Shown: positions 52,583-61,682, counted from the first letter of the stretch. The stretch: DNA of 64,000 nucleotides from Foetidibacter luteolus (GCF_009650435.1 NZ_VVIP01000040.1:1-64000), one strand, 5' to 3'. Notes: generated by a model from the sequence alone, not told the origin. Numbers and translations are program-made.

Positions 52583-53695
52583 TCAAAGTTGTGGTTGCAG
52601 CAATTGTTTTTTTTGCCGGTAAGGATAATGTGGATACGGAAGGTTAAAACCCGGTTCGGTTTGACCACCTTTTAAAATAAAAAAGCAAGCCATAAGAAAA
52701 AAGTTGCAAATGAAGCCTGCATTCATCCATACGCTTTCTGTGATGGATAAAATGATGGTGGTAAAGAAAATCAATTGCCAGGGTAGTGCTGCATTGCTTA
52801 TTTTGCCGATAACCTGTTTTATCAGGATGAGTAAAGTAACAAATCCAAAAATGCCCTGCTTGTAATAAAGCTGTATCCATCCATTGTGAAAATGATTATA
52901 GCGTGGGTCTGCATGCCTTTGAATTTCACGGTGAAACCCAAAAAAATCTTCGAGGCTGATGGGGAAAAAATTATCCAGCGCCAATAACCATCCTGATAAC
53001 CTTGCATTGTCTTCGTTAAGATCCCCGGATCTCAGTAATAACTCCTGCAGCAGCGGTATGGAGCTGAATGTATCAGCGTACTTAATCAACAGCAAAAAAT
53101 TAAGCGGAACAATAAAACTGGCAATTACAGCTATCCAATAGATCTTTTTTTGATTGATCCATTTAGTGAGAACTAGAATGCATAGAATAATGCTGATGGC
53201 AATAACCATTCTTCTGTTGCACACTAAAAGCAGGTAAAAAAGCACAGGAAGGGTTAACAGCCTATGTCGCCAGGTAGCGGCAAGCCCGATAAAAATAGCG
53301 GTTAACAAGGGAATATCCATCGTAGAGTTGATGATGACAACTTCTTCCCCGGCAAAATACCATGCACCCAGTTTAGGCGGAAACTTCAGGCTGAGAAAAG
53401 CGATAACTACACCGTACAACAATAGAAGGGCCTTAATGTAAGTTTTTGTTGTTGTGGCGGCTGCGTGACAAAATAAGATAACCACGATGGTTTCTATTGC
53501 ATGGTTTAGCGGGGCTGCCATTGCCACTGATAAAGTAAAGAGGTAAAGTGCCCAGTATTTTTTAATAGGCAGGGAGCCCGTCCACTCAACAAAATTTCCG
53601 GCTATTACCGCTGCCATAGGAATCAATCCCAGCCCTTTGGGTACAAGATAGTAACAGGCTATGGATACCAGTATAAGAAGCTTTCTTAGTGTCAT
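52583..53695 (-). CDS. O-antigen ligase/polymerase-like membrane protein
   Basis: 370 residues, about ten to twelve hydrophobic helices. The large periplasmic loop typical of Wzy/WaaL proteins lies at about 225-280 and holds NARLSGWLLALDNFFP and YNHFHNGWIQLYYKQGIFGF, the conserved NxR...GW and HN-x-(5)-(Y)xxGxxG motifs. Predicted to polymerise or attach a surface polysaccharide. No glycosyltransferase or export gene is adjacent, so the cognate glycan is unknown. The xylanase-like gene follows 19 bases after its stop on the same strand and may be cotranscribed. Confidence 0.75.
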   Translation of the reverse strand: MTLRKLLILVSIACYYLVPKGLGLIPMAAVIAGNFVEWTGSLPIKKYWALYLFTLSVAMAAPLNHAIETIVVILFCHAAATTTKTYIKALLLLYGVVIAFLSLKFPPKLGAWYFAGEEVVIINSTMDIPLLTAIFIGLAATWRHRLLTLPVLFYLLLVCNRRMVIAISIILCILVLTKWINQKKIYWIAVIASFIVPLNFLLLIKYADTFSSIPLLQELLLRSGDLNEDNARLSGWLLALDNFFPISLEDFFGFHREIQRHADPRYNHFHNGWIQLYYKQGIFGFVTLLILIKQVIGKISNAALPWQLIFFTTIILSITESVWMNAGFICNFFLMACFFILKGGQTEPGFNLPYPHYPYRQKKQLLQPQL

Positions 53696-54170
53696 TTCAT
53701 TAGCTAGGTTGGTACCTGGTATAGCTTTAGCCGTACAATAAACTTAACCGGAAAGCTTATTGTAGCAGCAAAAAATATATTGCCAGGTAGTTTGTGAATA
53801 ACTACAAAATGTTATTCATACGCAAGTAACGTTTCTAAAATGGCTAAGCTTGATGTTGATGAACTATCAATCAGGGGTAATTGTACGAAGGTATATACCA
53901 GGGCATTATGAAATGCCGGGTTAAAACTTGCAAACAAATATAATGAAGTAGCTAAAAAAGCAGGCTTAAAATATTATCTGTCAATAAATTAATTAAAAAC
54001 TTCATCGTTTTACCCAAATGGTTGAACAGAGCCGCTTAAACTGCTTTTTAAATGGTAGTAATAGTATAGGCTAATGTATACGTATGTTGCTATGTCTGCT
54101 GTTGGTGTTACAAGCAAGAGGGTTAATATAGCGGCCGTAAGCTTTAGCTTTGGCTTGCGTGCAGGTAGTT
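53696..54170. other. AT-rich intergenic region, no gene seen
   Basis: 475 bases without a credible frame. The minus strand has TATATTTG (53935-53942), a possible -7 box for the O-antigen-ligase-like gene with a leader near 230 bases, and a small hairpin GGCATT/AATGCC at 53902-53917. Nothing else was recognised. Confidence 0.4.
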
Positions 54171-55304
54171 TTATCTATCTTTCAGCCAAACCGTTTTTCC
54201 TGTTTTGGCACTCTCCCTCGCGGCATCCAGTATTTTCACTACGGTAACGTTGGTGGCCAGTGAGTAAACCCCATATTCAGGTACAGTAATTTTGCCATGG
54301 ATAACGTCAGCCAGGTAAGCAAACGGGTCTCTATACACAGGAACATCGGCTTCGGTAACTTTTGCGAAATGTTCGGCTTTATCCCCTTTAGCCCGCACCC
54401 GCATATCAGTATCATTAACGGTAATAACATAACCCGTTTGCCCGTACACCTCCATATCCTTGCGGCCAAACGGCCAGTTCCACGAAGCCTGTATAATAGC
54501 CTGTGCGGAAGGATAGGTTACAATAATAGTGGCTTCATCATCCACCTTAGGATAAATGCCCGGTTTGAATTGTTGCGTAACCGCGGTTACTGAAACCGGT
54601 TGTTCGCCCTTCATCAGGTAAGTCATCAGGTTGGCGCCATAACAGCCAAAGTCAACCAAAGCGCCGCCGCCATTCTCCACGGGGTCGGTAAGCCAGTCAA
54701 AAAATTCTTTGTTTACGCCAATTTCACGGGGCCCTTCATGCCCGTCATGTATAACAACTTTCTTAATACTGCCTATGTAGTTGCTGTCGTTAACCAGTTG
54801 GTACGCTTTAACGGTAGCCGGGTACCAGGATGTTTCAAAATTGGTAAGCAGGTGTATGCTGTATTTTTTTGCCAGGCTTTGCATTTTCAAAGCCTGTTCA
54901 ATAGTGGTAGCCAGCGGCTTTTCCACCATAACATGTATCCCCCTCGGGGCACAGGCTTCTACAACGGCCATGTGCTGCAGAATAGAACCAAATGCAACTA
55001 CAGCCTCAGGTTTAACCGCATCCAGCATTTTGCCCAGGTCGCTGTAAATTAAAGATTCGCTGTACCCATAACGTTTGGCATAGCGTGCAGCCAGTTCGCT
55101 GTTGGTTTCGTACACACCCACCAGTTCAACATCTTTCTTGTCTTTTTTACTCAATATCCAGGGTACATGGCCATGGGTAATGCCCGCTACGGCTACACGT
55201 ACAGGTTTGGCTAAATTATCCTGTGCCTTGGCGGACAGGTTTGCAGTAAGGCATGTAATCGTTATAAGCGCAACGGTGTAATAGCAGTGCAATTTATTTT
55301 TCAT
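54171..55304 (-). CDS. Exported Gfo/Idh/MocA family oxidoreductase
   Basis: 377 residues. A signal peptide (MKNKLHCYYTVALITITCLT, then ANLSAKAQ) precedes a Rossmann domain (VRVAVAGITHGHVP, YSDLGKMLDAVKPEAVVAF) with the EKP motif in VMVEKPLATT, and an alpha/beta substrate domain (ENGGGALVDFGCYGANLMTY). Members oxidise or rearrange sugars with NAD(P). The glycine-rich loop AGITHGH is a variant of the usual GxGxxG. Export of an NAD-dependent enzyme is unusual but occurs in Bacteroidota and Planctomycetes, where some bind cofactor before Tat or Sec export. Monocistronic. Confidence 0.85.
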   Translation of the reverse strand: MKNKLHCYYTVALITITCLTANLSAKAQDNLAKPVRVAVAGITHGHVPWILSKKDKKDVELVGVYETNSELAARYAKRYGYSESLIYSDLGKMLDAVKPEAVVAFGSILQHMAVVEACAPRGIHVMVEKPLATTIEQALKMQSLAKKYSIHLLTNFETSWYPATVKAYQLVNDSNYIGSIKKVVIHDGHEGPREIGVNKEFFDWLTDPVENGGGALVDFGCYGANLMTYLMKGEQPVSVTAVTQQFKPGIYPKVDDEATIIVTYPSAQAIIQASWNWPFGRKDMEVYGQTGYVITVNDTDMRVRAKGDKAEHFAKVTEADVPVYRDPFAYLADVIHGKITVPEYGVYSLATNVTVVKILDAARESAKTGKTVWLKDR

Positions 55305-55384
55305 TCCGGCGGCTGTTTAGCAGGCTAAGATAGCAGATACAAACCGGCTGGTATGGCTAATATTTTTACAAGTAACTTGTAACA

Positions 55385-55948
55385 CTACCTGTGCCGGGCA
55401 ATCAGTATGCAGGTATAACTCTTGAATTTCGATCCTTCTGCAGTACGCACAAAGCCAATGCCTATGTCTTTCAGCGAGGCATTCCATTGGTCCATGCCAA
55501 GCAAATGTTTGCGGTGGCCAAGGGTGGGAACACCATTGTCTATAATCAACATGCTTACAGCTTCTTCTCCATCGGCAGCGCCGGCCTGTATAGATTCAAA
55601 GTAGTTATTGCTGGTATTGGTAAGCCATGCCTGGTTAAGGCTGTACCCGGCTTTGTTAATGTGGTAGTTCATGCCCAACCCGTTAGGGTCTGTATGAGAA
55701 AAATAATTGCGCCTGGCCATATCCAGCGCTTTGGCTTCTGCGGCTTTGGCCAGCGTATCATTCCAGTTAAGTGCGGGCATCGCGTTAACGCCGCTAAGGT
55801 TGGCGCCGGTAAAAGAGGCCGGGTTTTGCCTTATGCTGTTAATCAGTTCAAACGCTTTAAGGGCTTCGGTTTTGTCAGTTACAGGTTTATCCGCAACAGG
55901 AGAAAAGGAGCAAAGGATTGCGAGTAAAAAAAAGGCTGCAGTTTTCAT
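55385..55948 (-). CDS. CAP-domain (SCP/PR-1-like) secreted protein
   Basis: 187 residues with a signal peptide (MKTAAFFLLAILCSFSPVA). The CAP domain is seen in AFELINSIRQNP, LNWNDTLAKAAEAKALDMAR, FSHTDPNG with its metal-side His, and GHRKHLLG with the second His. Periplasmic or surface role unknown; some relatives act as proteases or lipid binders. Monocistronic. Confidence 0.84.
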   Translation of the reverse strand: MKTAAFFLLAILCSFSPVADKPVTDKTEALKAFELINSIRQNPASFTGANLSGVNAMPALNWNDTLAKAAEAKALDMARRNYFSHTDPNGLGMNYHINKAGYSLNQAWLTNTSNNYFESIQAGAADGEEAVSMLIIDNGVPTLGHRKHLLGMDQWNASLKDIGIGFVRTAEGSKFKSYTCILIARHR

Positions 55949-56254
55949 GTAAAAAAGAGTGGTTTTAAACTCTTGTCAAAATAACGCTGGCGGTTTGTTG
56001 TAAGTTGTCAAGCTGCCGTTAAAAATCCTGTTGGTCAGGTCTGTTTTTTTCCGCTATGTATGGTAAGGAATAGGTTACAGATGCAGTGATATTTGTATAT
56101 TTATTGTTATTAATCCGGCCCATTATGGCAAATGTTTTCCCTGTAATGTGTCTTCAGGCAACGGTATTGTCTCCTGCTTTTTTTACGTTGCAAAAATCCA
56201 CCGCATACAGTAACCAGTTTTGGGCCGTATCAAAAAATAAAATGCATTTTACAT

Positions 56255-56932
56255 ATGACAAGCTTAAGCCAAAATGGCCCCCTCATTATTTTTTGCGTGG
56301 TTTGTTTTATCTGGCTGGTGGGGTACTACTATATCAGGAAGTTCGACATCAGCAGCGATAAAAAGTTTGACCTGAGCGTAAGGAATATTGCGGCATTGTC
56401 TGTATTCCTGGTTACGTATAATATCTATGTTTCGGTACGCTCTAACGACCGTATTGAGAAAAGCAGGATATCCTACAACACGCTGGCCAACATACAGCAA
56501 AACTGGCTGCAGCCCCAGCGGGAACTATGCCAGAGTTATCCCGAAGGCTATTTTCTGTATAAAAGCATGACGCCTGATGCAGAATTCGGCACAATAGAAC
56601 CCACCCACTTTGATACGGCCAAACGCCGGCAGCTGGAGGTGTACAGTTCCATGCGCATCTTCCAGGCTATGGAAGATTTTTTATCAACCGGTTCTTACGA
56701 TATTACGGGTAGTTATGTTTGGGTCAATAACTTTCTTATGTGGATGCAGTCACCCATTTTGCGGCAGAACTGGCAAAAACTTTCCTTCAATTATTCACAG
56801 GATACCCGCGAACTTGTGGCAAGGATTATCAATAAAAGCGACGAACTGATCACCTTAAGAAAAACAAAAGGGAAGCTTACCAGCCATGACTATGATACTC
56901 TTTCCAAAGCCTTCAGTATAAAATTCAGGTAA
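56255..56932 (+). CDS. Membrane protein, unknown function
   Basis: 225 residues with two N-terminal helices (GPLIIFCVVCFIWLVGYYYI; NIAALSVFLVTYNIYVSV) and a mainly helical cytoplasmic or periplasmic part containing several Trp/Tyr residues (NWLQPQRELCQSYPEGYFLY). No family was recognised. An overlapping upstream frame (56086-56361) has no coding character and is not annotated. Confidence 0.62.
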   Translation: MTSLSQNGPLIIFCVVCFIWLVGYYYIRKFDISSDKKFDLSVRNIAALSVFLVTYNIYVSVRSNDRIEKSRISYNTLANIQQNWLQPQRELCQSYPEGYFLYKSMTPDAEFGTIEPTHFDTAKRRQLEVYSSMRIFQAMEDFLSTGSYDITGSYVWVNNFLMWMQSPILRQNWQKLSFNYSQDTRELVARIINKSDELITLRKTKGKLTSHDYDTLSKAFSIKFR

Positions 56933-56982
56933 GGGCAATGCCCTTAATGTTCTACCGAATGTTTTGCCTTAGAGGAAGAGAA

Positions 56983-57074
56983 TTATGGGCCCGGCAGCAG
57001 GAACTTTAATTTGGCTTTCGTTGCGTCGCACTCGTGTACGCCTTGTACGCTATGCGGCTTTTCCCGCAGTATAG
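56983..57074 (+). repeat. Family A dispersed repeat, copy 13
   Basis: TATGGGCCCGGCAGCAGGAA, GTTGCGTCGCACTCGTGTAC and GCGGCTTTTCCCGCAGTATAG: a full copy at the left edge of a repeat-rich gap. Confidence 0.65.
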
Positions 57075-57141
57075 TTTGGTTTGTTGCCTCTGTCAGGCTT
57101 TGTTGTTCAATGTTCTTTTGTTTAATGTTCCATGTTCGTGA

Positions 57142-57395
57142 TAATCCCCCAACATGCTGTTTCACATCGCCCAGCTTAACATATCGCACCTACGGCGCTC
57201 TTTGCAACCGCATCTTTCCTTATCTACTAACATGCCGCCTCTACGAGGCTTTGTTGTTCAATGTTCTTTTGCTTAAAGCTTTATGTTTGCGGCCCTGACT
57301 TTGTATGGCACTTGCACTTCATCACCCCAAAAAAACCTCAATCACTTACCCATCAACAGACCAGCAACTTGCAACCTGTAACCAGCAACCAGCTT
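57142..57395 (+). repeat. Direct repeat of about 250 bp, left copy
   Basis: From AACATGCTGTTTCACATCGCC through ATCAACAGACCAGCAAC, it is repeated with few differences at 57541-57793 (offset about 398). It includes stem-GTA-loop modules such as GCCTCTACGAGGC. The surrounding gap 56933-57868 contains no gene. Confidence 0.85.
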
Positions 57396-57429
57396 CCGGG
57401 TAACCTTTTGATTAAGCTTTTCACAACCA

Positions 57430-57515
57430 ACCGCAAAGCTCCGTAGGAGCGATATGTTAGTAGCAAGCATAACATCGCGGCCTGTTTTGTAAAGCCTCGT
57501 AGAGGCGGCATGTTA
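57430..57515 (-). repeat. Inverted hairpin modules between the direct repeats
   Basis: GCTCCGTAGGAGCGATATGT and GCCTCGTAGAGGCGGCATGT are reverse complements (one diverged) of modules inside the flanking direct repeats at about 57175-57250. Each module is a short stem with a GTA loop next to a (G)ATATGTTA or GCATGTTA tail. Confidence 0.7.
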
Positions 57516-57540
57516 AACAGCTTCTTGCAAAAGGGCCTGG

Positions 57541-57793
57541 TAATCACCAACATGCTGTTTCACATCGCCCAGCTTAACATATCGCACCTACGGCGCTCTT
57601 TGCAACCGCATCTTTCCTTATCTACTAACATGCCGCCTCTACGAGGCTTTGTTGTTCAATGTTCTTTTGCTTAAAGCTTTAAGTTTGCGGCCCTAACCTT
57701 GTATGGCACTTGCACTTCATCACCCCAAAGAAACCTCAATCACTTACCCATCAACAGACCAGCAACCTGCAACCAGCAACCGGCAACCGGCAA
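57541..57793 (+). repeat. Direct repeat of about 250 bp, right copy
   Basis: Second copy of 57142-57395 with a few substitutions. Its right end grades into GCAACC-type tandem steps (57757-57810) just before the universal stress protein gene. Confidence 0.85.
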
Positions 57794-57868
57794 CATGCAA
57801 CTTGCAACCTTAACCAGGATAAAATTGAATTGACAAATAATCCATACTTTACCGCTATAAAACCTTGT

Positions 57869-58696
57869 ATGAAAAACATTTTGCTGCTAACCGATTTTTC
57901 CGAAGCCGCCGCTCATGCACTGGAATATGCCTGTGTGCTGGCCGGACAATTAAAAGCTTCAAAGCTTACACTCTATCACTCTTTTCATACCCTCGCTGAT
58001 GATTTTGACGCGGAATCGCTGGGGCCTCTGCCGGAAAAGTTGTACGCCGTTGTTATCAGCCGTTTGCAGGCGCTGGCAGCGCCGGTGGCGGCCAGGCACA
58101 AGGAGAAACTTGTAATTGACGTTGCTGCCTCTGATAACCCGCTGGAAGAAGAAATAAACACCTTCTGCGCCCATCAGCACATTGATCTTATAGTGATGGG
58201 CGCCAAGGGTAAAACCGCAAACAGGGAAACCAATGTTGGCGGTACGGCGGTATCTATTGTACATAATGCACATTACCCTGTAATGATTGTGCCAGACCTG
58301 GTACCCCTGCAGCCGGTGCAATCTGCTTTGCTGGCTACTGATTTACAACCCATGCAGAAAGAAGCGGAAGAAACGCTTACCGGTTTTTTGCGGGCTGTTC
58401 ATCCAAAACTGTGGGTACTGAATGTGGACAGGGAAGAAAAAAACTTCGGACCTGATTCGAGCTTTGAACTAAGAACACTACACTCTTTGCTGGGAGATTT
58501 TACCCCTGAATTTCTTTTTACAGAAGATGCTGATACCGTGGAAGGCGTTGAACGTATTGCCGCGGAAAAATCCGCTGGTGTAATCATCACCATTCACAAA
58601 GAGCGTAGCTGGCTTTACCAGTTATTGCACGGCAGTGTTACAGAGCGGCTTGCTGTTAATAACAACACCGTGCTGCTGTCGTTGTATAATGGTTAA
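57869..58696 (+). CDS. Universal stress protein family, tandem domains
   Basis: 275 residues with two Usp domains. The first (1-145) begins KNILLLTDFSEAAAHALEYA and has the ATP-binding motif MGAKGK..., nine residues, GGTAVSIV, giving GxxG-9x-G(T) followed by PVMIVP. The second (150-275) lacks that motif and is degenerate. Such Bacteroidota proteins are cytosolic stress proteins of unclear mechanism. The frame extends back to 57710, but that part translates repeat DNA; ATG at 57869 begins the domain. Confidence 0.88.
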   Translation: MKNILLLTDFSEAAAHALEYACVLAGQLKASKLTLYHSFHTLADDFDAESLGPLPEKLYAVVISRLQALAAPVAARHKEKLVIDVAASDNPLEEEINTFCAHQHIDLIVMGAKGKTANRETNVGGTAVSIVHNAHYPVMIVPDLVPLQPVQSALLATDLQPMQKEAEETLTGFLRAVHPKLWVLNVDREEKNFGPDSSFELRTLHSLLGDFTPEFLFTEDADTVEGVERIAAEKSAGVIITIHKERSWLYQLLHGSVTERLAVNNNTVLLSLYNG

Positions 58697-58841
58697 GCAG
58701 TGCGTTGCTGTGGCACCTGCAAGGCAAAATTAATTTTACCTGGTAGTTCTGCCGGGCAGTTTTTAACGTCTTGCATACTGTCACCGGAATGGGCGTTTGC
58801 TGCACTGTACAGTTATAGTGTATACAACGCAAAATTGTGCA

Positions 58842-58925
58842 ATAGCCCGAAGGGCTAAATGTGAATAGCCCCGGATAAAACCCGGAGTGGGCATTTGACG
58901 ATAAAATCCCGAAAGGGTTGAACAA
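58842..58925. repeat. Hairpin-rich dispersed module
   Basis: TAGCCCGAAGGGCTA is a perfect 6-bp stem with GAA loop (58843-58857), followed by CCCCGGATAAAACCCGGAG and ATCCCGAAAGGGTT. Modules of this style recur in many Bacteroidota genomes (general knowledge, not checked here). Only one copy is present in the window. Confidence 0.5.
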
Positions 58926-58981
58926 TACTATGGCACATGTTTGTCCTTTTTGCAGTATAACAGTATCCGGTAATACTGCGG

Positions 58982-59073
58982 GATGCCGAATTAGTTGTTT
59001 CGTAAAGCGGTGCAGTACAAGAGTGCGACGCAACGAAGCTTCATAGATGTTCCTCCTGCCGGGCCCATAAAAA
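58982..59073 (-). repeat. Family A dispersed repeat, copy 14
   Basis: Inverted copy: ATGCCGAATTAG, GTACAAGAGTGCGACGCAAC, CCTCCTGCCGGGCCCATAAA. It ends 26 bases before the GH127 ATG, so it lies in the leader or promoter region. Confidence 0.65.
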
Positions 59074-59099
59074 TTCTTTCAATAAACACCACTAACGGC

Positions 59100-61124
59100 A
59101 TGGCTAAAAAATTGCACGCTAAGTTTGTAATCACGGTTATCGTTTGCTGCATCGGTTTATCATCCCTGGCGCAAAAAGAAAAAGCGCACCTCAATAACCG
59201 CAGCCCGTTACGGCAAAACCCATATATAGAGCTGCCGCTGGGCGCCATTAAGCCCCAGGGTTGGTTGAAAGAAATGCTGGTGCGGCAAAAGGATGGCGCT
59301 ACGGGCCAACTGGATAAACTTTACCCATTGGTAATGAACGAACGCAACGGCTGGTTGGGTGGCGATGGAGACCAGTGGGAGAGAGGGCCCTACTGGATTG
59401 ACGGCCTGTTGCCCCTGGCTTACATACTGGATGACAAAGCGCTGATTGCTAAAGCCAAACCCTGGGTGGAATGGGCGCTGAACAGCAGGCAGCCAGATGG
59501 TTATTTCGGCCCTTCTAAAGATTACGCCCCGGAACCTGGCCTGCAACGTGACAACAGCCGCGACTGGTGGCCCAAAATGGTGATGCTGAAAATACTGAAA
59601 CAATATTATACCGCCACCGGGGATAAAAGGGTGATTGATTTAATGACGAGTTATTTTAAATACCAGTTGAAAGAGCTGCCATCTAAGCCGCTTGGCCACT
59701 GGACTTTCTGGGCCCGCTACCGCGTTGGCGATAACCTGGCCATTGTTTACTGGCTGTACAATATTACCGGTGATAAATTTTTACTGCAGCTGGGCGACTT
59801 ACTGCACCGGCAGGGGTTTGATTTTACCAACGCGTTCCTGCATACCGATATGCTTGCAAAAGCCGGCAGCATACATTGTGTAAACCTTGCACAGGGCCTG
59901 AAAGAACCATTGGTATATTACCAGCACCACCCTGAAAAAAAATATGTGGAGGCCACGGATAAAGGCCTTGCTGACATTCGCCTTTTTAATGGCCTGGCAC
60001 ATGGCCTTTACGGTGGTGATGAAGCCCTGCACGGCAATAACCCTACACAGGGCAGCGAGTTTTGCAGCGCGGTAGAGATGATGTTTAGCCTGGAGAGTAT
60101 GCTGGCCATAACCGGTAACACTGCCTATGCTGACCAATTGGAAAAAATAGCCTTTAACGCCCTGCCCACACAAGCTTCCGATGATTTTTTAACACGCCAG
60201 TATTTTCAGCAGGCCAACCAGGTAATGATTACACGGCATATCCGCAATTTTGATGTTAACCACGGCGGCACGGATGTTTGCTATGGCCTGCTGTCGGGCT
60301 ATCCCTGCTGTACCAGCAACATGCACCAGGGCTGGCCTAAGTTTACCCAAAACCTGTGGTATGCCACGGCGGATGGTGGATTGGCCGCATTGGTTTATTC
60401 GCCCAGCGAAGTAAAGGCGATGGTAGCAGGTGGGGCGGAAGTGTTATTTAAAGAAGAAACAAATTATCCCTTTGAGGAAGCGGTGAAGTTTACATTGGTG
60501 GAAGGCGCTTCTTCCAAACCCTTATCTTTTCCCCTGCATTTGCGCATACCGCAATGGTGCAAGAAGGCAACGGTAAAAATTAACGGGCAGCAATGGCAAC
60601 AATCAGGTAATGGCCGGGTGCTAAAAATTAACCGTGCCTGGCAAAACGGCGATGTGGTAGAATTGCAGTTGCCCATGCACATTTACAAAAATACCTGGCA
60701 CGAAAACTCAATATCTATAGAGCGTGGCCCGCTTACCTATGCTTTAAAGATTGGAGAAGAGTCAAAACTAGTTACCAACGACAAAGACCCAATTGATTAT
60801 GGCGCCAGCTATGTAGAAATACGCCCCGCTACACCGTGGAATTATGGGTTGGTGCATGTTGCCGATGAGAAAATGCAGCAAGCCTTCAGTGTTGAAAAAA
60901 GAAGCGTGACCAGTTACCCCTGGAACCCGGAAAACGCACCGCTTGTTATTAAGGCAAAGGCCCGGCGCATACCTTCCTGGCAATTGTATAACGAGATGGC
61001 CGGCCCTATACCCTACAGTATTACCTACGGCATGGAATCAGCAAAAGAAGAAGAGGAAGTAATATTGATACCTTATGGCTGTTCTAACCTTCGCATATCA
61101 CAGTTTCCGGTGCTGGGCAGGTAA
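59100..61124 (+). CDS. GH127-like beta-L-arabinofuranosidase (DUF1680)
   Basis: 674 residues, exported (MAKKLHAKFVITVIVCCIGL, SSLAQ). The (alpha/alpha)6 barrel contains GPYWIDGLLPLAYILDD, HGNNPTQGSEFCSAVEMMF and YPCCTSNMHQGWPKF; the Glu-x-Cys of GSEFC and the Cys-Cys of PCCTSN match the zinc-thiolate and nucleophile cysteines of GH127 enzymes. A C-terminal beta-sandwich follows (LHLRIPQWCKKATVKING). It would release L-arabinofuranose from plant glycans or glycoproteins. The frame runs back to 58995 through a repeat; ATG at 59100 starts the signal peptide. Confidence 0.88.
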   Translation: MAKKLHAKFVITVIVCCIGLSSLAQKEKAHLNNRSPLRQNPYIELPLGAIKPQGWLKEMLVRQKDGATGQLDKLYPLVMNERNGWLGGDGDQWERGPYWIDGLLPLAYILDDKALIAKAKPWVEWALNSRQPDGYFGPSKDYAPEPGLQRDNSRDWWPKMVMLKILKQYYTATGDKRVIDLMTSYFKYQLKELPSKPLGHWTFWARYRVGDNLAIVYWLYNITGDKFLLQLGDLLHRQGFDFTNAFLHTDMLAKAGSIHCVNLAQGLKEPLVYYQHHPEKKYVEATDKGLADIRLFNGLAHGLYGGDEALHGNNPTQGSEFCSAVEMMFSLESMLAITGNTAYADQLEKIAFNALPTQASDDFLTRQYFQQANQVMITRHIRNFDVNHGGTDVCYGLLSGYPCCTSNMHQGWPKFTQNLWYATADGGLAALVYSPSEVKAMVAGGAEVLFKEETNYPFEEAVKFTLVEGASSKPLSFPLHLRIPQWCKKATVKINGQQWQQSGNGRVLKINRAWQNGDVVELQLPMHIYKNTWHENSISIERGPLTYALKIGEESKLVTNDKDPIDYGASYVEIRPATPWNYGLVHVADEKMQQAFSVEKRSVTSYPWNPENAPLVIKAKARRIPSWQLYNEMAGPIPYSITYGMESAKEEEEVILIPYGCSNLRISQFPVLGR

Positions 61125-61221
61125 ATAGCCTTACTGATTTTGTTGGGTAATGGTTATGTTAACTGTTTATTTATTGCCTGCACAACGTTTTGTTTTGCCA
61201 TGGCAAAACGGGAAGATGTAT

Positions 61222-61313
61222 TATTGACCCGACAGTAGATGGTACTATTGAGCTTTGGTTGTGTCACTCACTTGTACGGCTGGATTCGCTGTGCAGCTTT
61301 TCCCACAGGGTAG
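61222..61313 (+). repeat. Family A repeat (subtype 2), copy 15
   Basis: GACCCGACAGTAGATGG, GGTTGTGTCACTCACTTGTA and GCAGCTTTTCCCACAGGGTAG. It lies downstream of the GH127 gene. Confidence 0.65.
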
Positions 61314-61682
61314 GGTGGGTGCTACTGGCTTAATATAACGTGAGCTTTGGATCTTTTATATTGTTGTTCAGACATATACAAATGAAAATCAGACAGGATT
61401 ATTTATCCTTACAGCTCCATCAAGTTTAGTATGCGCTGTATAATAAAATTCTACAGCTGCAATAACAGTAGTACAAAAGCTTAATCAGGGCGAACGGAAG
61501 AAACCTGCTGTATATCGTTTCTTCCTTGACTTTTTTTACGCAACCTCCCATTCCGGTTGCCTTTTTTGTGTCAAGCCTGTCCCGGACTTTTTCCGGGGGC
61601 AAAAAAGTGAAATAAGGTTATTCAATACAGGTATGTGCGATACCCAAACTCACGTTAAGATAAGGTGTAAACTTTTTAAATT
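61314..61682 (+). other. Noncoding stretch with two hairpins
   Basis: No gene is seen. GCAACC (61540-61545) pairs with GGTTGC (61555-61560) and is followed by CTTTTTTG, a good terminator. A second hairpin, CCCGGA/TCCGGG, lies at about 61580-61596 before a run of A. The first is more than 400 bases past the GH127 stop, so it may end a long 3' UTR or a small RNA. Confidence 0.4.
61540..61567 (+). terminator. Rho-independent terminator, owner uncertain
   Basis: A 6-bp stem with a nine-base loop and six T residues after the first C. No gene ends nearby on the plus strand. Confidence 0.6.

Noticed and set aside
56086..56361. 91-residue frame upstream of the membrane protein at 56255
   Set aside because: It overlaps a longer frame with proper membrane helices and has no support of its own.
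57142..57793. Repeats at 57 kb as a CRISPR array or rRNA fragments
   Set aside because: There are only two long direct copies plus inverted modules, with no regular spacer length and no rRNA motifs.
57710..57868. N-terminal extension of the universal stress protein
   Set aside because: It translates the 250-bp repeat and GCAACC steps; the Usp domain starts at the ATG at 57869.
58995..59099. N-terminal extension of the GH127 protein
   Set aside because: It reads through a family A repeat; the signal peptide starts at 59100.
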